DNA of 64,000 nucleotides from WTGU01 sp965200925. GTDB lineage: Bacteria > Pseudomonadota > Alphaproteobacteria > UBA828. Made by a program: the position numbers and the translations under genes. The notes under the pieces are model-generated. The model made no database searches and was not told where the DNA came from. It saw only the letters and a list, made by a program, of their open reading frames with translations. How positions within the stretch are numbered: position 1 is the first letter of the stretch; each line of letters starts with the position of its first letter. The stretch spans positions 744,001 to 808,000 of the forward strand of contig OZ241738.1 in assembly GCA_965200925.1 (NCBI GenBank). Reading direction: 5' to 3'. This document shows positions 8,159 through 18,604 of this stretch, in pieces.

Positions 8159-8863
8159 TCAGGCGCCGAAGTAGGCGGCGGCGATTTCGGGGGAATTGCG
8201 GAGGGCGGCGGGGGTGCTCCTGGGGCCGATGCGCCCGGTTTCCAGGAGATAGACCTCCTGGGCGAGGCTCATGGCGAAATTCACGTTCTGCTCGGCGATC
8301 ACAATGGTGAGGCCCGAGCGGCGGTTCAGGTCGCGCAGCGCGGCGGCGATCTCCAGGCAGACGCGGGGCGCGAGGCCGAGCGTCGGCTCGTCCACCATCA
8401 GGAGCTTCGGGCGCGACATCAGCGCGCGCGCGAGCGACGCCATCTGCCGTTCGCCGCCGGATTGCGTCGCCGTTTCCTGCCGCTGGCGCTCCTCCAGCCG
8501 GGGGAACAGGTCGAACACCTTGCGCAGGTTGGATTCGATCTCGCCGCGCCGGCGCCAGGCGCCGACGAGGAGGTTCTCCCGCACGTCCATGAAGGGGAAG
8601 AGGTTGCCGCGCTCGGTCGCGTAGCCGATGCCGGCGCGGACGATGCGGGCGGGGGCCAAGCGGGTCACGTCGCGCCCGTCGAAGGCGATGCGGCCCTCGC
8701 GCTTCGTCAGGCCCACGACCGAATCGAGCAGGGTCGACTTGCCGGCGCCGTTGGGGCCGATGACGGCGACGATGCGGCCCGCCTCCACCGCCAGCGACAC
8801 CCCGCGCAGCGCCTGGGCGCGGCCGTAGAAGACGTCGAGGTTTTCGATATCGAGCAACGCCAT
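8159..8863 (-). CDS. livF: Branched-chain amino acid-type ABC transporter, ATPase LivF
   Basis: A 234-residue ABC ATPase of the LivF type. Walker A GPNGAGKST is at residues 36-44, the signature SGGERQ at 135-140 and Walker B LLMVDEP at 154-160, followed by the LGLAP string typical of LivF. It energises import through LivH/LivM at the inner membrane. It is the last gene of a minus-strand operon running from the binding protein at 12769 to here, 15 bases after livG. The substrate could be amino acids, amides or other small solutes, as Liv-type systems are varied. Confidence 0.9.
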   Translation of the reverse strand: MALLDIENLDVFYGRAQALRGVSLAVEAGRIVAVIGPNGAGKSTLLDSVVGLTKREGRIAFDGRDVTRLAPARIVRAGIGYATERGNLFPFMDVRENLLVGAWRRRGEIESNLRKVFDLFPRLEERQRQETATQSGGERQMASLARALMSRPKLLMVDEPTLGLAPRVCLEIAAALRDLNRRSGLTIVIAEQNVNFAMSLAQEVYLLETGRIGPRSTPAALRNSPEIAAAYFGA

Positions 8864-8878
8864 CGCCCGCTTCCCGTC

Positions 8879-9612
<734 letters not shown>

Positions 9613-9613
<1 letters not shown>

Positions 9614-10563
9614 CAGCCCCTCCGCTCTCGCAGCCTTCGGCGGGCAGCGTCCAGCAGACTGTAGATGCCGTCCGGCCGATAGACATACACCACCAGCGCG
9701 ACCGCGCCGTAGACGAAATAGCGCTCCATGCCGGGCATGACGGGGCGCAGATATTCCAGCAGGATGGTGAGGAAGTAGGCGCCGATGATGGGGCCCACGA
9801 TGGTCTCGGCACCGCCGATCAGCGCCGCCACCAGGATGGTGAACAGGAAATCGATCTCGAAAATGCCGCGCGGCGCGATCGAGCCGAGATAGTGGACGTA
9901 GAAGGCGCCGCCGATGCCGGCTGCGGCGGCGCTCACCATGAAGGCGAAGAGTTTGAGCCGGGTGGTGTCGTGCCCGGCGGCCCGCAGCGCGTCCTCGTCC
10001 ATGCGGATGGCGCTGAGCGCCATGCCGAGCCGCGTGCGCACCAGGAGCCAGAGGACGACGCCGATCGCGAACATGATGCCGAAGGTCAGGTAGTAGTTGG
10101 CGACGGCCCCGGAGACGATGGTCTGAATGCCCGAGATGCCGCGCGTGCCGCCGGTGGTCTTGGGCGCCACCACCTTGGTGAGCTCGTACAGGATCTCCAT
10201 GAAGGCCAAGGTCACCAGCGCGAAATAGGTGCCGCGGGTGCGCAGCGCCGGCAGGAAGAACAGCGTGCCGCCCACCATCGTCGCGACCACGGCGGCCGGA
10301 ATACTGGCATGGAGCGGCACCCCGTAGCGGTAGCTCAGGATAGCCGTGGTGTAGCCCGCGATGCCGATCAGAAAGGGATGGCCGAAGCTGATATAGCCCG
10401 TCCTTCCCGAGAGAAAATCCCAGCTCATCGCGAAGATGGCGAGGAAATGCGCGAAGATGAGGATGCGCAAGGTGCCGGTCGGCACCACCAGCGGCAGCAG
10501 GCACATGACCGCGCCGAAGACGAGCCACCAGCCGAGATAGCGCAGGGTCTCGCGTTCCACCAC
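9613..10563 (-). CDS. livM: Branched-chain amino acid-type ABC transporter, permease LivM
   Basis: A 316-residue inner-membrane permease with about nine to ten hydrophobic segments. The family strings SGRTGYISFGHPFLIGIAGY (about residues 53-72) and the EAA-like cytoplasmic loop RTRLGMALSAIRMDEDALRAAG mark it as LivM. It pairs with LivH to form the translocation channel. Its stop overlaps the livG start and its start follows the livH stop without a gap, so the four genes are translationally linked. Confidence 0.9.
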
Positions 10564-11418
10564 TCAGAGCTCCGCCTTGCCGAACAGCCCCTTGGGCCGC
10601 AGCACCAGGACCAGGATGATCAGCAGCATGGTGAAGACGCCGCGCAGCTCGGCGGCGATCACGGTGGTGGTGACGGTTTCCAGGAAGCCGATGACGTGGG
10701 CCGCGATCAGGCTGCCGGCGATGCTGCCGATGCCGCCGACGATCACCACGGCGACCGAGATGATGAGCGGGAACACCCACATGTGCGGGTCGAGCTGGGT
10801 GAAGGTCGCGAAGAACACGCCGGCGATGGCCCCGAGGGCGCCGGAGAGGCCCCAGGTCACCAGGTTGACGAGGCGCGGCTCGATGCCGGAGACCACCGCC
10901 CCCTTGCGGTCCATGGAAACCGCGCGGATGGCTCGGCCCAGATGGGTGCGGCGGACGAACAGCATCAGGGTGGCGAGCACCACCCAGCTCACGCCCATGG
11001 CGAGCAGGATGTTGACGGTGACGGAGATGCCCTCGAAGCGCAGCACGCCCGGGATCACCGGCCACATCGTCTTGGGCGCGGGCGAGAAGATCATCACGAT
11101 CAGCGCCTGCATCACGACGGCCAGGATCAGGGTCGAGATCTCGACCGCGATGGGGTTGTCCTCCAGACGGCGCACCAGCAGCGCGTAGGTGAGGAGGCCG
11201 AAGGCGACGCCGGACAGCATGGCGAGGACGAAGCTCGCGAAAACCGGCAGCCCGGCCTGCTGGGCGGCGACGTAGTAGGTGTAGCCGCCCAGCATGATGT
11301 AGACGCCGTAGGCGAGGTTCAGCACCCGGCCCACGCTGAAGATCATGGTGAAGCCGACGGCGATCAGCGCATAGAGGCCGCTGAGCAGGAACCCCTGGAT
11401 CAGGATCTGAAGCGCCAT
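10564..11418 (-). CDS. livH: Branched-chain amino acid-type ABC transporter, permease LivH
   Basis: A 284-residue polytopic permease beginning MALQILIQGFLLSGLYALIA, the usual LivH N-terminus, with VLNLAYGVYIMLGGYTYY and GLSGALGAIAGV further in. It forms a heterodimer with LivM in the inner membrane. It lies 52 bases downstream of the binding-protein gene in the same operon. Confidence 0.9.
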   Translation of the reverse strand: MALQILIQGFLLSGLYALIAVGFTMIFSVGRVLNLAYGVYIMLGGYTYYVAAQQAGLPVFASFVLAMLSGVAFGLLTYALLVRRLEDNPIAVEISTLILAVVMQALIVMIFSPAPKTMWPVIPGVLRFEGISVTVNILLAMGVSWVVLATLMLFVRRTHLGRAIRAVSMDRKGAVVSGIEPRLVNLVTWGLSGALGAIAGVFFATFTQLDPHMWVFPLIISVAVVIVGGIGSIAGSLIAAHVIGFLETVTTTVIAAELRGVFTMLLIILVLVLRPKGLFGKAEL

Positions 11419-11470
11419 GGAGGGAAGGCCCGGGCGCGGCGGCGGGCGGCCGCGCCCGGGGAGCGTGCGG

Positions 11471-12769
11471 TTACTTCAACCAGTCCGGCACTTCGAAGGC
11501 GCCGTTCGCGTATTTCGGCGGATAGACGACCTTGGTCGAGCCGTCGGAATACCACTGGATGACCACCATGGAAGGCGCGCCCTGGTCGTAGGGCGGGTCG
11601 ATGTCGAACTTGATGTTGTGGGTGTATTCGCGGCCCGTCCGGGGCTCGATCTCGCCGGGCTTCCAGTAGGCGTAGCGGAGCCAGATCTCGCCGTCCTTCT
11701 CGATGACGATGTCCTCGTTCTCCATCTCGCGCACCCAGTCGTCGAGGGGCGCGAAGCCGCCGGCCCGCTCGGCGGCGGCGAAGGCGTTCAACAGGCCGTA
11801 ATAGGCGTTGAAGCCGTTGAAGTGCGGGAAGACCGGGCGCTCGTCGCCGTATCGGGCGGTGTATTTCTCCAGGAACGCCGCCGTGCGGTCGTCGATGTCG
11901 AAGCCGATGGAGGGGATTGGGCTCAGCGTCGAGATGCCGCCGCCGAGGCCGCCGGTGTCAGTCCAGAATTCCTTGGCGAAGGCGGAGACGTTGATCCCCG
12001 TCATCGGCACCGGCACTTCGAGCTTGACGTATTGTGATGCCGGCACCTGGCTGCGCACCGACGAGATCAGGTAGATGAAGTCGGGCTCGGCGGCGACCGC
12101 CTTGTTGAAGATCGGCGCGAAATCGACGGTGTTGATGTCGTAGACGATGTGGTCGAGGATGGCGATGTTCGCCTCGGGCGCCAAGCCCTGCTCGATCAGC
12201 TCGTACACGCCGCCGGCGAAGGCGGTGTCCTCCTGGAGGACGACCACGGACTTCCAGCCCATCTCCTTGGCGAGCACGTCCTTGCCGAAGTCGATGTAGA
12301 GGGTGGCGAGCGCGTAGTCGTTGGCCACGTTCATGAAGTACATCTTGTACTTGTCGTATTCCTGGACCACCTTGTCGATGATGCCGATGTAGGACGTCCA
12401 GGTGTCGAGGGTGGGCGTGCGGTACTCGGCCATGCGCTCGAGCCAGCCGAGCGAGACGTCGTCGATGCAACCCGAGACGATGAAGTCGACGTTCTCGACC
12501 TCGTTGAGATACTCGTAGGCGCGGATGCCCTCGGCCACGTCTTCCCGCGTGTCGGCCTTGACGAGCTCGATGGTGCGCCCGCCCAGCACGCCGCCGGCGG
12601 CGTTGAGCTCCTCGATGGCGATCTCGGCACCGCGGATGGTGCTCTTGCCGGTATCGGTGTCGAACGAGCCGATATAGCCCACCTTGATCGGGTCGGCCGC
12701 GAAGGCGGGTGCGCCCGCGAGGAGGGCGCACAGCACCGCCGCCCCTACGATCGAACGATGGAACGTCAT
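11471..12769 (-). CDS. Periplasmic Liv-type substrate-binding protein
   Basis: A 432-residue binding protein of the LivJ/LivK (Peripla_BP_6) type, first gene of the operon to 8159. A Sec signal peptide ends AFA at residues 22-24; the mature protein opens DPIKVGYIGSF, followed by GAEIAIEELNAAGGVLGGRTIELV, the classical first-lobe pattern. Tyr- and Trp-rich stretches in the second lobe (WTSYIGIIDK) may line the pocket. At this length it is slightly larger than E. coli LivJ. Near neighbours are a phytanoyl-CoA-dioxygenase-like gene and HyuAB, so the ligand may be something other than leucine; unresolved. Confidence 0.88.
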   Translation of the reverse strand: MTFHRSIVGAAVLCALLAGAPAFAADPIKVGYIGSFDTDTGKSTIRGAEIAIEELNAAGGVLGGRTIELVKADTREDVAEGIRAYEYLNEVENVDFIVSGCIDDVSLGWLERMAEYRTPTLDTWTSYIGIIDKVVQEYDKYKMYFMNVANDYALATLYIDFGKDVLAKEMGWKSVVVLQEDTAFAGGVYELIEQGLAPEANIAILDHIVYDINTVDFAPIFNKAVAAEPDFIYLISSVRSQVPASQYVKLEVPVPMTGINVSAFAKEFWTDTGGLGGGISTLSPIPSIGFDIDDRTAAFLEKYTARYGDERPVFPHFNGFNAYYGLLNAFAAAERAGGFAPLDDWVREMENEDIVIEKDGEIWLRYAYWKPGEIEPRTGREYTHNIKFDIDPPYDQGAPSMVVIQWYSDGSTKVVYPPKYANGAFEVPDWLK

Positions 12770-12874
12770 GGTGTCTCTCCCGTTCTTTCAATCGCGTTTT
12801 CCCACGCGGGGCGCATCGTAAGGCGCTTTCGCCGCGAAGGGAACCGGCGCGCGGTCGGTGCGCGGGTTTCTTCT

Positions 12875-13747
12875 TCAATGCCGCGCGCCGCGCCAGCCAT
12901 GTTCGAGATAGGCGCGGATGAAGGGGGAGCGGTGGCCTTCGGCGGTCCACAGGATGGGGAAGAAGGTTTCGTCCATGGCCGTGTCGCCGGCGCGTTTATA
13001 GCGGCTGTAGATGGCGCCCACGTTGCGCGCGTGGAAGCGGGCCGCGCTGGAGAAGCAGTGGACCACCAGGCTGCGGCGGCCGACGCCGGCGGTCGCGGCG
13101 GGGGAGCCGTGCCAGACGCGCCCGTGGTGGAAGGCCCCGCCGCCGGCGGAGACCTCGACCGGCGCCAAATCCACGGGCGCGTCGGCCTTGGCGGCGGCGG
13201 TGGCGAGCGCGGCCAGCGGATCGTCGGGCGCGTGGAAGGCGGCAGGCGGCGGGGATACGCCCCAGCGGTGGGAGCCGCGGGCGTAGTGGACGGTGCCCGC
13301 GTCCCACGCGGTGTCGTCGAGGGCGATCCAGCAGCTCGTCATCTCCGGCGGGACGACCCAATCGACGTAGCTCGCGTCCTGGTGGAAGGCGAGGGGCTTG
13401 CCGCCCGGCGGTTTCCACAGGAGGTTGTCCTGGGCGAGGCGGGCGCCGGGCCAGCCGGAGAGCTTGGCGCAGGCGGCACCGATTTCCGCCGAAAGGACGG
13501 TGGCGGCGACGAAGCGATCGGCCTTCCAGCCGTTGCAGATCTGGCGCGTGAGGTCGGCGGCGTCGCGGCCCGCGCGCCAGTTCCATTCGTCGGGCTGGAG
13601 GCCGGTCTCGAATTCGCCGCGGAACAGCGGTTCGAAGCGGGCGGCGATTCGCGCCGCGGTCTCGGGCGGGACGATGCGTGGCACCGTCACGAAGCCGTCG
13701 GCGTCGAAGGCGGCGCGCTGGTCTTCCGAGAGGGCGAAGCCCGTCAT
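12875..13747 (-). CDS. Phytanoyl-CoA dioxygenase family protein (PhyH)
   Basis: A 290-residue protein with the iron site of Fe(II)/2-oxoglutarate dioxygenases: His122 and Asp124 in FHQDASY, a distal His near 213 in GRVWHGS, and an Arg around 224-225 in GVGRRSLVV that would bind 2-oxoglutarate. LALDEDQ-like opening (FALSEDQRAAFDADGFV) is typical of PhyH proteins. It would hydroxylate a small cytoplasmic substrate that cannot be named from sequence. It sits between the Liv operon and HyuB on the same strand, 48 bases from the latter, and could share their substrate. Confidence 0.85.
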   Translation of the reverse strand: MTGFALSEDQRAAFDADGFVTVPRIVPPETAARIAARFEPLFRGEFETGLQPDEWNWRAGRDAADLTRQICNGWKADRFVAATVLSAEIGAACAKLSGWPGARLAQDNLLWKPPGGKPLAFHQDASYVDWVVPPEMTSCWIALDDTAWDAGTVHYARGSHRWGVSPPPAAFHAPDDPLAALATAAAKADAPVDLAPVEVSAGGGAFHHGRVWHGSPAATAGVGRRSLVVHCFSSAARFHARNVGAIYSRYKRAGDTAMDETFFPILWTAEGHRSPFIRAYLEHGWRGARH

Positions 13748-13795
13748 CGCCCGAGCCTCCGGCGCCGGCGCGGAGCCGGGGCGGAAGAGGGGAGC

Positions 13796-15811
13796 CTACG
13801 CGACCCGGAGCGTCGGCGGCTCGTTGCGCGCCGCGCCGGGCGCCTCCCAGTGGGCGGCGGTCCGGCGCTTCAGCATCTCCCGGAACTGGCGGGTGGTCTC
13901 GGGCAGGAGCGCCCCGCTGCCCCAGTCTACGATCACGCCGTAGCGGCGGATCAGGTCCATCGCGTCGAGCGCCTTGCTCCGGTAGCGGGCGGCGACCGCC
14001 TCCGGGTCCTCGTCGAGCCAGGCATGGCGGTGCGCCCGGATCTCCGCGCGCGCGGCGGTCGTGGCGGCCCCGTCGACCTCGTAGGCGGCCAAGTCGGCAT
14101 CCACCTCGCGCACGACGACGCCGTAATCCTTCCGCGCCCGCGCGATCGAGACGTAGCCGTCGGCGACGTCTTCGCAGACCGCCTGCGGGTCGCGGGCGAG
14201 CGGGTCGCCCAGACCGCCGCCGCCCGCCGAGGGGCGGGTCACGGTATCGCCGGTCTCGATCGGGACGCCCGAGAAAATCGAGCCCAGATAGCGTTCGCCC
14301 TGGCTGCCCGGATTGACCCAGACGCCGTGGGGGATGGAGGGCAGGCCGCCCCAGAGCCCCCAGGTGACCGAACGCTCGCGGTCGCAGCAATAGGAGACGA
14401 CCGAGCGCTCGGCGCGGGTCAGGACCGCTCCCTTCTCCACGCCCAGGCCGCCGCGCGACTTGCCCGGCCCGCCGGAATCGACGATCAGCTCGTGGCCGGT
14501 GGTCAGCACCGGGGCCAGCCGTTCCTGCCCTTCGAACGGCTGGGTGCCGAGCTGGACGCCAAAGACCGGCCCGGTGGCGCTCCACCCGTCGCGGCCGTTG
14601 CGCGCCCCCCAGCCGCCCACCATCCAGTCGTACCACATGAAATAGGGGCGATCCGCCTTGCGGCCGTCGCGGCCGCCGATCAGCAGGTATTCCAGATTGA
14701 AGGTGCAGGCCATGGCGCGTTCAGGCAGGATCTCGGCCCACAGCTCGAACACCGAGTTCATGATCTTCTCGAACGGCCCGGAGCAGAAGCCGGCGACCGG
14801 GGTCGGCCAGTCCGCGTTGACCACCGTCCCCTTCGGCCCGAGGTCCACGGTGACCACCCGGTAGAAGCCGGAATTCAACGGGATGTCGGGCGACTGCATC
14901 TTGGTACCGGCGACGATGGCGGCGAAGGCTCCGCCATAGCAGCAATTGAGGAAGGTGGAGATCGTCTTCGGGTGGGAGCCGGAGAGGTCGTAATGCACGC
15001 TGTCGCCGTCGATGGTCATCCTGATGCGGATGGGGATCAGCCCTTCGCCCAGCGCCGGGTCGACGTCGATATAGTCCTCGGTCTCCCAGACGCCGTCCGG
15101 CAGCCGGGCAACGCGCTGGCGGGTCAGGGTCTCGACGTAGTCCTGCACCTCGGCGAAGGAAGTGCGGATCACGTCGAGGCCGTATTTGTCGCAAAGCCGG
15201 CAAATCTCCCGCTCGGCGACGTTGCAGGCCTCGGCCTGCGCCTGCAAATCGCCGATGATGTCGGCCGGTGCCCGCGTGTTGTTGGCGATCAGCTCGGCCA
15301 CGTCGGAGAGGTACACGCCCTTGCTGTAGACCCGGACGGGCGTAATGCGCAGCCCCTCCGCCATGTGGTCGAGGGCACTCACGTTGAAGGAGCCGGGCAC
15401 CGCACCGCCCACGTCGGCCCAGTGGCCGTTGGCCTGGGCGAAGCCGAGATGGGTGCCTTCGTAGAAGATCGGCCGGACGATCCGGGTGTCGTTGAAATGC
15501 GTGCCGCCCTGGTAGACGTCGTTCACGACGAAGGTATCGCCGGGGTGGATGTCGTCGCCGAACTTGTCGATCACCGCCTGGGCCGTGTAGTGCAGCGTGC
15601 CGACATGGGCGGCGATGTCGCCGCTGCCCTGCATGATCGTGTTGCCCTCGGTGTCGCAGATGGCCGAGGAGAAATCCCGCGACCAGATGACGAAGGAATA
15701 GCAGGTGCGGAAGATCTGCTCCGCCATCTGGTCGACGATGTTGACATAGGCGTTCTTCAGGACTTCGAAGGTCACAGGATCGAGTGTGTAGCCGTCCGAC
15801 CTGCCGCTCAT
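13796..15811 (-). CDS. Hydantoinase B / oxoprolinase family, HyuB subunit
   Basis: A 671-residue protein opening with DPVTFEVLKNAYVNIVDQMAEQI, the standard HyuB N-terminus, with DTFVVNDVYQGGTHFNDTR and the Gly-rich RPSAGGGGLGDPLARDP near the C-terminus. With HyuA it forms an ATP-dependent amidohydrolase of the hydantoinase/5-oxoprolinase/acetone-carboxylase family acting on cyclic amides or related compounds. Its ATG overlaps the TGA of hyuA (ATGA), indicating coupled translation. The length is about 100 residues over the shortest members, due to a C-terminal extension (about 570-671). Exact substrate unknown. Confidence 0.9.
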   Translation of the reverse strand: MSGRSDGYTLDPVTFEVLKNAYVNIVDQMAEQIFRTCYSFVIWSRDFSSAICDTEGNTIMQGSGDIAAHVGTLHYTAQAVIDKFGDDIHPGDTFVVNDVYQGGTHFNDTRIVRPIFYEGTHLGFAQANGHWADVGGAVPGSFNVSALDHMAEGLRITPVRVYSKGVYLSDVAELIANNTRAPADIIGDLQAQAEACNVAEREICRLCDKYGLDVIRTSFAEVQDYVETLTRQRVARLPDGVWETEDYIDVDPALGEGLIPIRIRMTIDGDSVHYDLSGSHPKTISTFLNCCYGGAFAAIVAGTKMQSPDIPLNSGFYRVVTVDLGPKGTVVNADWPTPVAGFCSGPFEKIMNSVFELWAEILPERAMACTFNLEYLLIGGRDGRKADRPYFMWYDWMVGGWGARNGRDGWSATGPVFGVQLGTQPFEGQERLAPVLTTGHELIVDSGGPGKSRGGLGVEKGAVLTRAERSVVSYCCDRERSVTWGLWGGLPSIPHGVWVNPGSQGERYLGSIFSGVPIETGDTVTRPSAGGGGLGDPLARDPQAVCEDVADGYVSIARARKDYGVVVREVDADLAAYEVDGAATTAARAEIRAHRHAWLDEDPEAVAARYRSKALDAMDLIRRYGVIVDWGSGALLPETTRQFREMLKRRTAAHWEAPGAARNEPPTLRVA

Positions 15812-17895
15812 GTGCTGCCCTCCTCACGCGCGCCCCTCTCCGGGGCCTGTGCCAACGGAACGTTCATGACGATGGTGAGCCAGGGATCGACCTCGGCCTT
15901 CACGCCGGGCGGCACGAGGACGGTCGAATCGAGCTGCTCGATGACCGCCGGTCCCTCGACGACCGCCCCCGCCCGCAGGCCGTCGCGATCGTAGATCGGG
16001 GTGTCGATCGGCGCGGGCTCCTCGTCGAAGACCACCGGGCGGTGAGAGGCGGGGCAGGGCACCGCCCCGTCCGGCTCGTGCCTGGCGAAGGCCGCCTTGC
16101 GCGAAAGCCCGGTCGCGCTGACGCTCAGCCGGTATATCTCCACCGGCGCGTCGGGGCGCGAATAGTTGTGCTCGCGGCCGTGCTCCTCGTGGAACCGCGC
16201 GATCGCGTCATCGAGGGCGGCGGCCGTCGCCGGCACCGCGATCGACATCGAGCGCCACTGGCCGAGATAGCGCATGTCGACGAAGCGCTCGAACCGCATC
16301 CGGTCTTCGGACACGCCTTCGTGTGAGAGCCGGCGGCGGCCTTCCTCCTCGAGCGCGCGGAAGGTGCCGTCGACCTCGTCGAACTTCGCGTCCTCCGCCG
16401 CGCGCAGGTACATCCGCGACATGTCGTGCTTGATGTCGACCAGGAGGCAGCCCAGCGCGGAAGTGACGCCCGGGCTCGGCGGCACCAGGACCGTCGGGAT
16501 CGAGAGATCGCGGGCGAGCGCCACGCCGTGGAGCGGCCCTGCGCCGCCGAATACGACGAGGGCGAAGTCGCGCGGGTCGTAGCCGCGCCGGATCGAGACC
16601 AGCCGCACCGCGTCCGCCATGTTGGCGTTGGCGACCTGGAGGATCGATACGGCCGCTTCCCGGACCGAGAGGCCGAGGGGCTCGGCGATCCGCCGCCCGA
16701 TGGCCTCTTCGGCGAGGGTGCGGTCGAGGGTGACGGCGCCGCCGGCGAGCTGGTCGCCGATGCGGCCGAGGACGATGTTGGCGTCGGAATTGGTGGGCTC
16801 GGAGCCACCCCGGCCGTAGCAGGCGGGGCCGGGCGCGGAGCCGGCCGAGCGCGGCCCGTTGCGGAGCGACCCGGCCTCGTCGATCCAGGCGAGCGAACCG
16901 CCGCCCGCGCCGATGGTCAGCACTTCGATGCTGGGGAAGCAGATCGGATAGCCGTATTGCACGTACCAGTCGGTGGTCACCTGCAGATTACCCCGGTCGC
17001 ACAGGGAGACATCGGTGCTGGTGCCGCCCATGTCGAGGCCGATCGCGTTCTCGTGGCCGGCGAGGCCGGCGACGAAGCGGCTGGCGATGGCGCCGGCGGC
17101 GATACCGGAGGCGGCGAGCCGCGCCGCGAACTTCTCCGCCGTCTTCTCGGTCATGACGCCGCCGCCGGAGTGGAGGAGGAGGACATCCTCCGTGTAGCCG
17201 CCCTCGCGCAGGCGGGCGGCGAGGCGCCGCACGTAGTCGCCGGCGACCGGTGCGAGGACGGCGTTGGCCACCGTCGTCGAGAACCGCTCGTGCTCGAAGA
17301 TCTCGGGCATGATCTCGCTGGACAGCGAGATCGACGCGCCGGGCACCGCTTCCGCCAGGATGTCGCGCATCCGGCGTTCGTTCGCCGGGTTGGCGAAGGC
17401 GTTGGCGAAGCAGATCGCGATCGTCTTGATCCCGCGCTTGACGATGATTCGCGCGGCCTCCCGCGCCTCGTCCTCGTCCACCGGCTCGACGACGGCACCG
17501 CTGTAATCGACGCGCTCGGTCACGACCAGCCGGTTGCGGCGGCTGATGTAGGGCGGCGCCATCTCCTTGTAGGTGTCCCACAGATCGTCGCGGGTGCCCC
17601 GGCGGATCTCGATGACGTCGCGGAAGCCCTTGGTGGTGACCATGACCGCCGGTGGAAAATTGCGCGTAATCAGCGCGTTGGTCGCCAGCGTGGTGCCGTG
17701 GGAGAAGAGGGCTACGTCCCGCAGGTCGATTCCCCCGGCGGCGATGCCGTTCAGCACGCCGTCGATCGGATCGGGCGTGGTCGGCGTCTTGGCGACGCGC
17801 ATCCGGCCCGAGGCCTCGTCGAGGATGCACACGTCGGTGAAGGTGCCGCCCACGTCGCACGCGACCCGCACTGCCTTGCCCTTCCCGTCGCTCAT
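15808..17895 (-). CDS. Hydantoinase A / oxoprolinase family, HyuA subunit
   Basis: A 695-residue ATPase subunit of the same enzyme. The phosphate-binding CDVGGTFTDV near the N-terminus and AIGLDMGGTSTDV mid-protein are the two ASKHA-fold phosphate motifs. I place the start at 17895 because GGGAGGGGAG lies seven bases upstream; a longer frame to 17925 has no such site. Together with HyuB and the nearby gamma-glutamyltransferase-like gene it could serve 5-oxoproline recycling, but hydantoin-type substrates fit equally well. Confidence 0.9.
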   Translation of the reverse strand: MSDGKGKAVRVACDVGGTFTDVCILDEASGRMRVAKTPTTPDPIDGVLNGIAAGGIDLRDVALFSHGTTLATNALITRNFPPAVMVTTKGFRDVIEIRRGTRDDLWDTYKEMAPPYISRRNRLVVTERVDYSGAVVEPVDEDEAREAARIIVKRGIKTIAICFANAFANPANERRMRDILAEAVPGASISLSSEIMPEIFEHERFSTTVANAVLAPVAGDYVRRLAARLREGGYTEDVLLLHSGGGVMTEKTAEKFAARLAASGIAAGAIASRFVAGLAGHENAIGLDMGGTSTDVSLCDRGNLQVTTDWYVQYGYPICFPSIEVLTIGAGGGSLAWIDEAGSLRNGPRSAGSAPGPACYGRGGSEPTNSDANIVLGRIGDQLAGGAVTLDRTLAEEAIGRRIAEPLGLSVREAAVSILQVANANMADAVRLVSIRRGYDPRDFALVVFGGAGPLHGVALARDLSIPTVLVPPSPGVTSALGCLLVDIKHDMSRMYLRAAEDAKFDEVDGTFRALEEEGRRRLSHEGVSEDRMRFERFVDMRYLGQWRSMSIAVPATAAALDDAIARFHEEHGREHNYSRPDAPVEIYRLSVSATGLSRKAAFARHEPDGAVPCPASHRPVVFDEEPAPIDTPIYDRDGLRAGAVVEGPAVIEQLDSTVLVPPGVKAEVDPWLTIVMNVPLAQAPERGAREEGST

Positions 17896-18011
17896 CCGCA
17901 GGCTCCCCTCCCGTCGCGAGCGCAAGGTACGCCTCGCCCCGGCCGCCAGTTTGCGCTATCGGTCAGGCGATCTCAAACGAGCGCCGTGCGGGGGCGGCGG
18001 GGGAGGGTGGC

Positions 18012-18548
18012 GTGATCGACGAGGTGCTGTCCTTCTGGTTCGAGCAGAGCGGCCGCGAGCAGTGGTGGGCGAAAGACGCGGATTTCGACGAAGCGATCCG
18101 TTCGCGCTTCGGCGCGCTCCACGCCGCCGCCGGGCGAGGCGAGCTCCATGGCTGGCGCGACACGGCGGACGGGCGGCTGGCCGAGACCGTGGTGCTCGAC
18201 CAGTTCTCGCGCAACCTCTACCGCGACGATTCGCGCGCCTTCGCCAATGACGGGATGGCGCTTGCGCTGGCGCAGGAAGCGGTGCGGCGGGGCGACGACC
18301 AAGCCGTCCCCGTCATGCGTCGGCAGTTCTTCTACATGCCCTTCCAGCACAGCGAATCCCGGAAGATCCACGAAATCGCGGTCGGGTTGTTCGCGAGCCT
18401 GGGGGAGCCGGAGCTCCTGGACTACGAGCGTCGGCACAAGGCCATCATCGACCGCTTCGGCCGCTACCCGCATCGCAACCGCGCCCTCGGCCGCCCCTCG
18501 ACGCCCGAGGAGGCGGCCTTCCTCGAGGAGCCCGGCTCGTCCTTCTGA
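18012..18548 (+). CDS. DUF924 family protein
   Basis: A 178-residue soluble protein matching DUF924 throughout: VLSFWFEQS at the start, LDQFSRNLYRDDSRAFA (about residues 63-79), FFYMPFQHSES (107-117) and the FGRYPHRN signature (149-156). The family is alpha-helical, TPR-like and of unknown function. It is the first of several plus-strand genes facing away from HyuAB. Confidence 0.88.
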   Translation: MIDEVLSFWFEQSGREQWWAKDADFDEAIRSRFGALHAAAGRGELHGWRDTADGRLAETVVLDQFSRNLYRDDSRAFANDGMALALAQEAVRRGDDQAVPVMRRQFFYMPFQHSESRKIHEIAVGLFASLGEPELLDYERRHKAIIDRFGRYPHRNRALGRPSTPEEAAFLEEPGSSF

Positions 18549-18604
18549 GCGGGTGCGCGTGCCCATCTCAGGGCGACGGGCGGCGTTGCGCGGGGGCGGG
18601 GGGT

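Noticed and set aside
12149..15994. Very long open frame on the plus strand
   Set aside because: It is antisense to the well-supported binding-protein, PhyH and HyuB genes; such frames are common in GC-rich codon-biased DNA. The same applies to 337-2427 (minus) and 59988-63572 (plus).
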